64,000 nucleotides of DNA. It comes from Streptomyces shenzhenensis (GTDB lineage: Bacteria > Actinomycetota > Actinomycetes > Streptomycetales > Streptomycetaceae). The translations under genes and the position numbers were made by a program. Under the pieces are notes generated by a model that saw only the letters and a program-made list of their open reading frames with translations, made no database searches and was not told the origin of the DNA. Below are positions 62,389 to 64,000 of this stretch, one piece after another. Each line of letters opens with the position of its first letter. The stretch's first letter is position 1. The stretch spans positions 62,001 through 126,000 of the forward strand of contig NZ_JAJONF010000013.1 of assembly GCF_021462265.1 (NCBI RefSeq). The letters are read 5' to 3'.

Positions 62389-63846
62389 ATGACCAGCATG
62401 CAGCCCAAGCCGACGACGAACGACGCCGGAATCCCGGTCGCCAGCGACGACCATTCGCTGACCGTCGGCCCGGACGGCCCGATCCTGCTCCAGGACCACT
62501 ACCTGATCGAGCAGATGGCCAACTTCAACCGGGAGCGGATCCCGGAGCGCCAGCCGCACGCCAAGGGAGCCGGCGCGTTCGGTTCCTTCGAGGTCACGAA
62601 CGACGTCAGCGCCCACACCAAGGCCGCGGTGTTCCAGCCCGGCGCCCGTACCGAGGCGCTCATCCGGTTCTCCACCGTGGCCGGGGAACAGGGCAGCCCG
62701 GACACCTGGCGTGATCCGCGCGGGTTCTCGCTGAGGCTGTACACCGCCGCGGGCAATCTCGACCTCGTCGGGAACAACACGCCGGTGTTCTTCATGCGGG
62801 ACCCCCTGAAGTTCCAGCATTTCATCCGCTCCCAGAAGCGCCGCGCCGACAGCGGCCTCAGGGACAACGACATGCAGTGGGACTTCTGGACACTGTCCCC
62901 GGAGTCGGCGCACATGGTGACCTGGCTGATGGGTGACCGGGGCATCCCGCGGACCTGGCGGCACATGAACGGGTACTCCAGCCACACCTACTCCTGGCTC
63001 AACGCCGCCGGCGAACTCTCCTGGGTCAAGTACCACTTCATCTCCGACCAGGGCATCGAGTGCCTCACCCAGGCCGAGGCGGACGAACTCGCCGGCAAGG
63101 ACGGTGACTACCACCGGCGTGACCTGTTCGAGGCGATCAGGCGCGGGGAGTACCCGAGCTGGACGCTGAAGGTGCAGATCATGCCGTTCGAGGACGCCAA
63201 GACCTACCGGTTCAACCCCTTCGACCTGACCAAGGTGTGGCCGCACGGCGACTACCCGCTGCACGAGGTGGGCCGGCTGACGCTGGACCGCAACGTGAGC
63301 GACTTCCACACCGAAATGGAGCAGGCCGCGTTCGAGCCCAACAACCAGGTGCCCGGCACCGGCCTGTCACCGGACAAGATGCTGCTGGCCCGAGGGTTCT
63401 CCTACGCCGACGCGCACCGGGCCCGGCTGGGGGTCAACTACAAGCAGATCCCGGTGAACTCGCCGAAGGTCGAGGTGCACTCCTACTCGAAGGACGGCGT
63501 GATGCGGATCCGCAACGCCTCCGACCCGGTGTACGCGCCGAACTCCTACGGCGGCCCGCAGGCCGACCCGGTCATCGCCGCGGAGGTGCGCTGGTCCGCC
63601 GACGGCGAGATGGTCCGCCAGGCGTACGCCCTGCGCCGTGACGACGACGACTGGGGACAGGCCGGCACCCTGGTCCGCGAGGTCCTCGACGACGCCGCGC
63701 GCGACCGGCTGGTGTCCAACATCGCCGGCCATCTGCTGGGTGGGGTGTCCGAACCGGTACTGGAACGTTCCTTCCAGTACTGGAAGAACGTGGACCAGCC
63801 GCTCGGCGAGCGGGTCGAGAAGGCCGTCCGCGACGGGCGGTCCTGA
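62389..63846 (+). CDS. katA: Monofunctional haem catalase, clade 3 size
   Basis: A 485-aa catalase, 2 H2O2 to 2 H2O + O2. Catalytic His57 lies in ERQPHAKGAGAFG, Asn in VGNNTPVFFMRD, and the haem-ligating Tyr339 in FSYADAHRARLG. Length fits small-subunit catalases. ATG at 62389 has AGGAGA upstream. It may share a transcript with the aquaporin gene, although the 125-bp gap could hold its own promoter. A hairpin terminator follows. Confidence 0.93.
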   Translation: MTSMQPKPTTNDAGIPVASDDHSLTVGPDGPILLQDHYLIEQMANFNRERIPERQPHAKGAGAFGSFEVTNDVSAHTKAAVFQPGARTEALIRFSTVAGEQGSPDTWRDPRGFSLRLYTAAGNLDLVGNNTPVFFMRDPLKFQHFIRSQKRRADSGLRDNDMQWDFWTLSPESAHMVTWLMGDRGIPRTWRHMNGYSSHTYSWLNAAGELSWVKYHFISDQGIECLTQAEADELAGKDGDYHRRDLFEAIRRGEYPSWTLKVQIMPFEDAKTYRFNPFDLTKVWPHGDYPLHEVGRLTLDRNVSDFHTEMEQAAFEPNNQVPGTGLSPDKMLLARGFSYADAHRARLGVNYKQIPVNSPKVEVHSYSKDGVMRIRNASDPVYAPNSYGGPQADPVIAAEVRWSADGEMVRQAYALRRDDDDWGQAGTLVREVLDDAARDRLVSNIAGHLLGGVSEPVLERSFQYWKNVDQPLGERVEKAVRDGRS

Positions 63847-63867
63847 CCGTCGGCCCACACCGCCCAT

Positions 63868-63894
63868 GGGCCCGGCGCCGCCCGCGCCGGGCCC
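63868..63894 (+). terminator. Hairpin terminator after the catalase gene
   Basis: A perfect 11-bp GC stem (63868-63878 with 63884-63894) with a 5-nt loop, 21 bp after the stop codon. Confidence 0.75.
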
Positions 63895-63928
63895 GTCCCC
63901 TTGACGCCGGAACAGTGAGTGGTCCGGC

Positions 63929-64000
63929 ATGGAACAGCCCAGTCTCTGGGCGGAACGCTGGCGCGATGAACCGTCCGACGACATCCCCGTGCTACGAGAT
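63929..64000 (+). CDS. Start of an unidentified gene (cut by window end)
   Basis: An ATG at 63929 opens a frame of 24 codons to the window edge (MEQPSLWAERWRDEPSDDIP). There is no clear ribosome binding site; TTGACG lies 29 bp upstream. Too little is visible to assign a family. Confidence 0.35.
   Translation, partial: MEQPSLWAERWRDEPSDDIPVLRD

Noticed and set aside
1..64000. rRNA or tRNA genes, insertion sequences
   Set aside because: No segment with rRNA or tRNA hallmarks and no transposase motif could be seen by eye; a covariance-model scan would be decisive.

Overview
The window is about 75% G+C, has dense genes with G/C at third codon positions, many GTG/TTG starts, four-base GTGA/ATGA gene overlaps, long secreted enzymes, and four in-frame TTA codons in about 64 kb. 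Together these point to a Streptomyces chromosome, probably an accessory or arm-proximal part because secreted and unrecognised genes dominate. No rRNA, tRNA, CRISPR array or insertion sequence was found.

Layout. Bases 1-24.7k hold nutrient-scavenging and regulatory genes. They include a sugar-binding lipoprotein (cut by the window edge), a second EF-G-like GTPase, an MFS exporter, a GH18 chitinase-like enzyme with a DasR-like box, and a GH92 mannosidase-like enzyme. These are followed by a secreted HExxE protein, a small lipoprotein, a TetR/P450 divergon with a clear palindromic operator, a 1396-aa S53 (sedolisin)-kelch secreted protein, a TrmB/LuxR regulator and a short XRE/NB-ARC regulator. 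Two unusual tandem-repeat arrays (37 bp and 50-51 bp) and a decayed-looking stretch lie between them.

Bases 24.8k-38.7k are the most unusual part. It is a minus-strand, translationally coupled operon of six large or unrecognised genes: a 1224-aa protein, a 64-aa protein like small proteins near phage tail genes, a LamG/tail-fibre-like protein, a ComEC-type metallo-beta-lactamase-fold protein with an NLS-like basic stretch, a 1488-aa DUF6603-like protein and a 606-aa protein. Divergent to it, across an intergenic region with a 21-bp tandem repeat, is a protein with a C-terminal TerD-like domain. This is the best candidate for an undescribed system. Its first gene has a TTA codon, so its translation may depend on the bldA tRNA.

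Bases 41.9k-47.1k carry a front-end type fatty acid desaturase, a second P450 (TTA-containing), a predicted RNA-repair fusion (MJ1316/DUF504 plus 2H phosphoesterase) and an L,D-transpeptidase. Bases 47.2k-60.9k form an acetate/carboxylate block, all on the minus strand: LytS/LytTR two-component system, symporter with small partner, SatP-type acetate channel, acetyl-CoA synthetase, adenylate kinase paralogue, DUF485 protein and ActP-like symporter, then a solute symporter fused to GAF, SpoIIE phosphatase and HATPase domains. The logic is sensing, uptake, activation of acetate and recycling of the AMP produced. The window ends with an aquaporin and a catalase.
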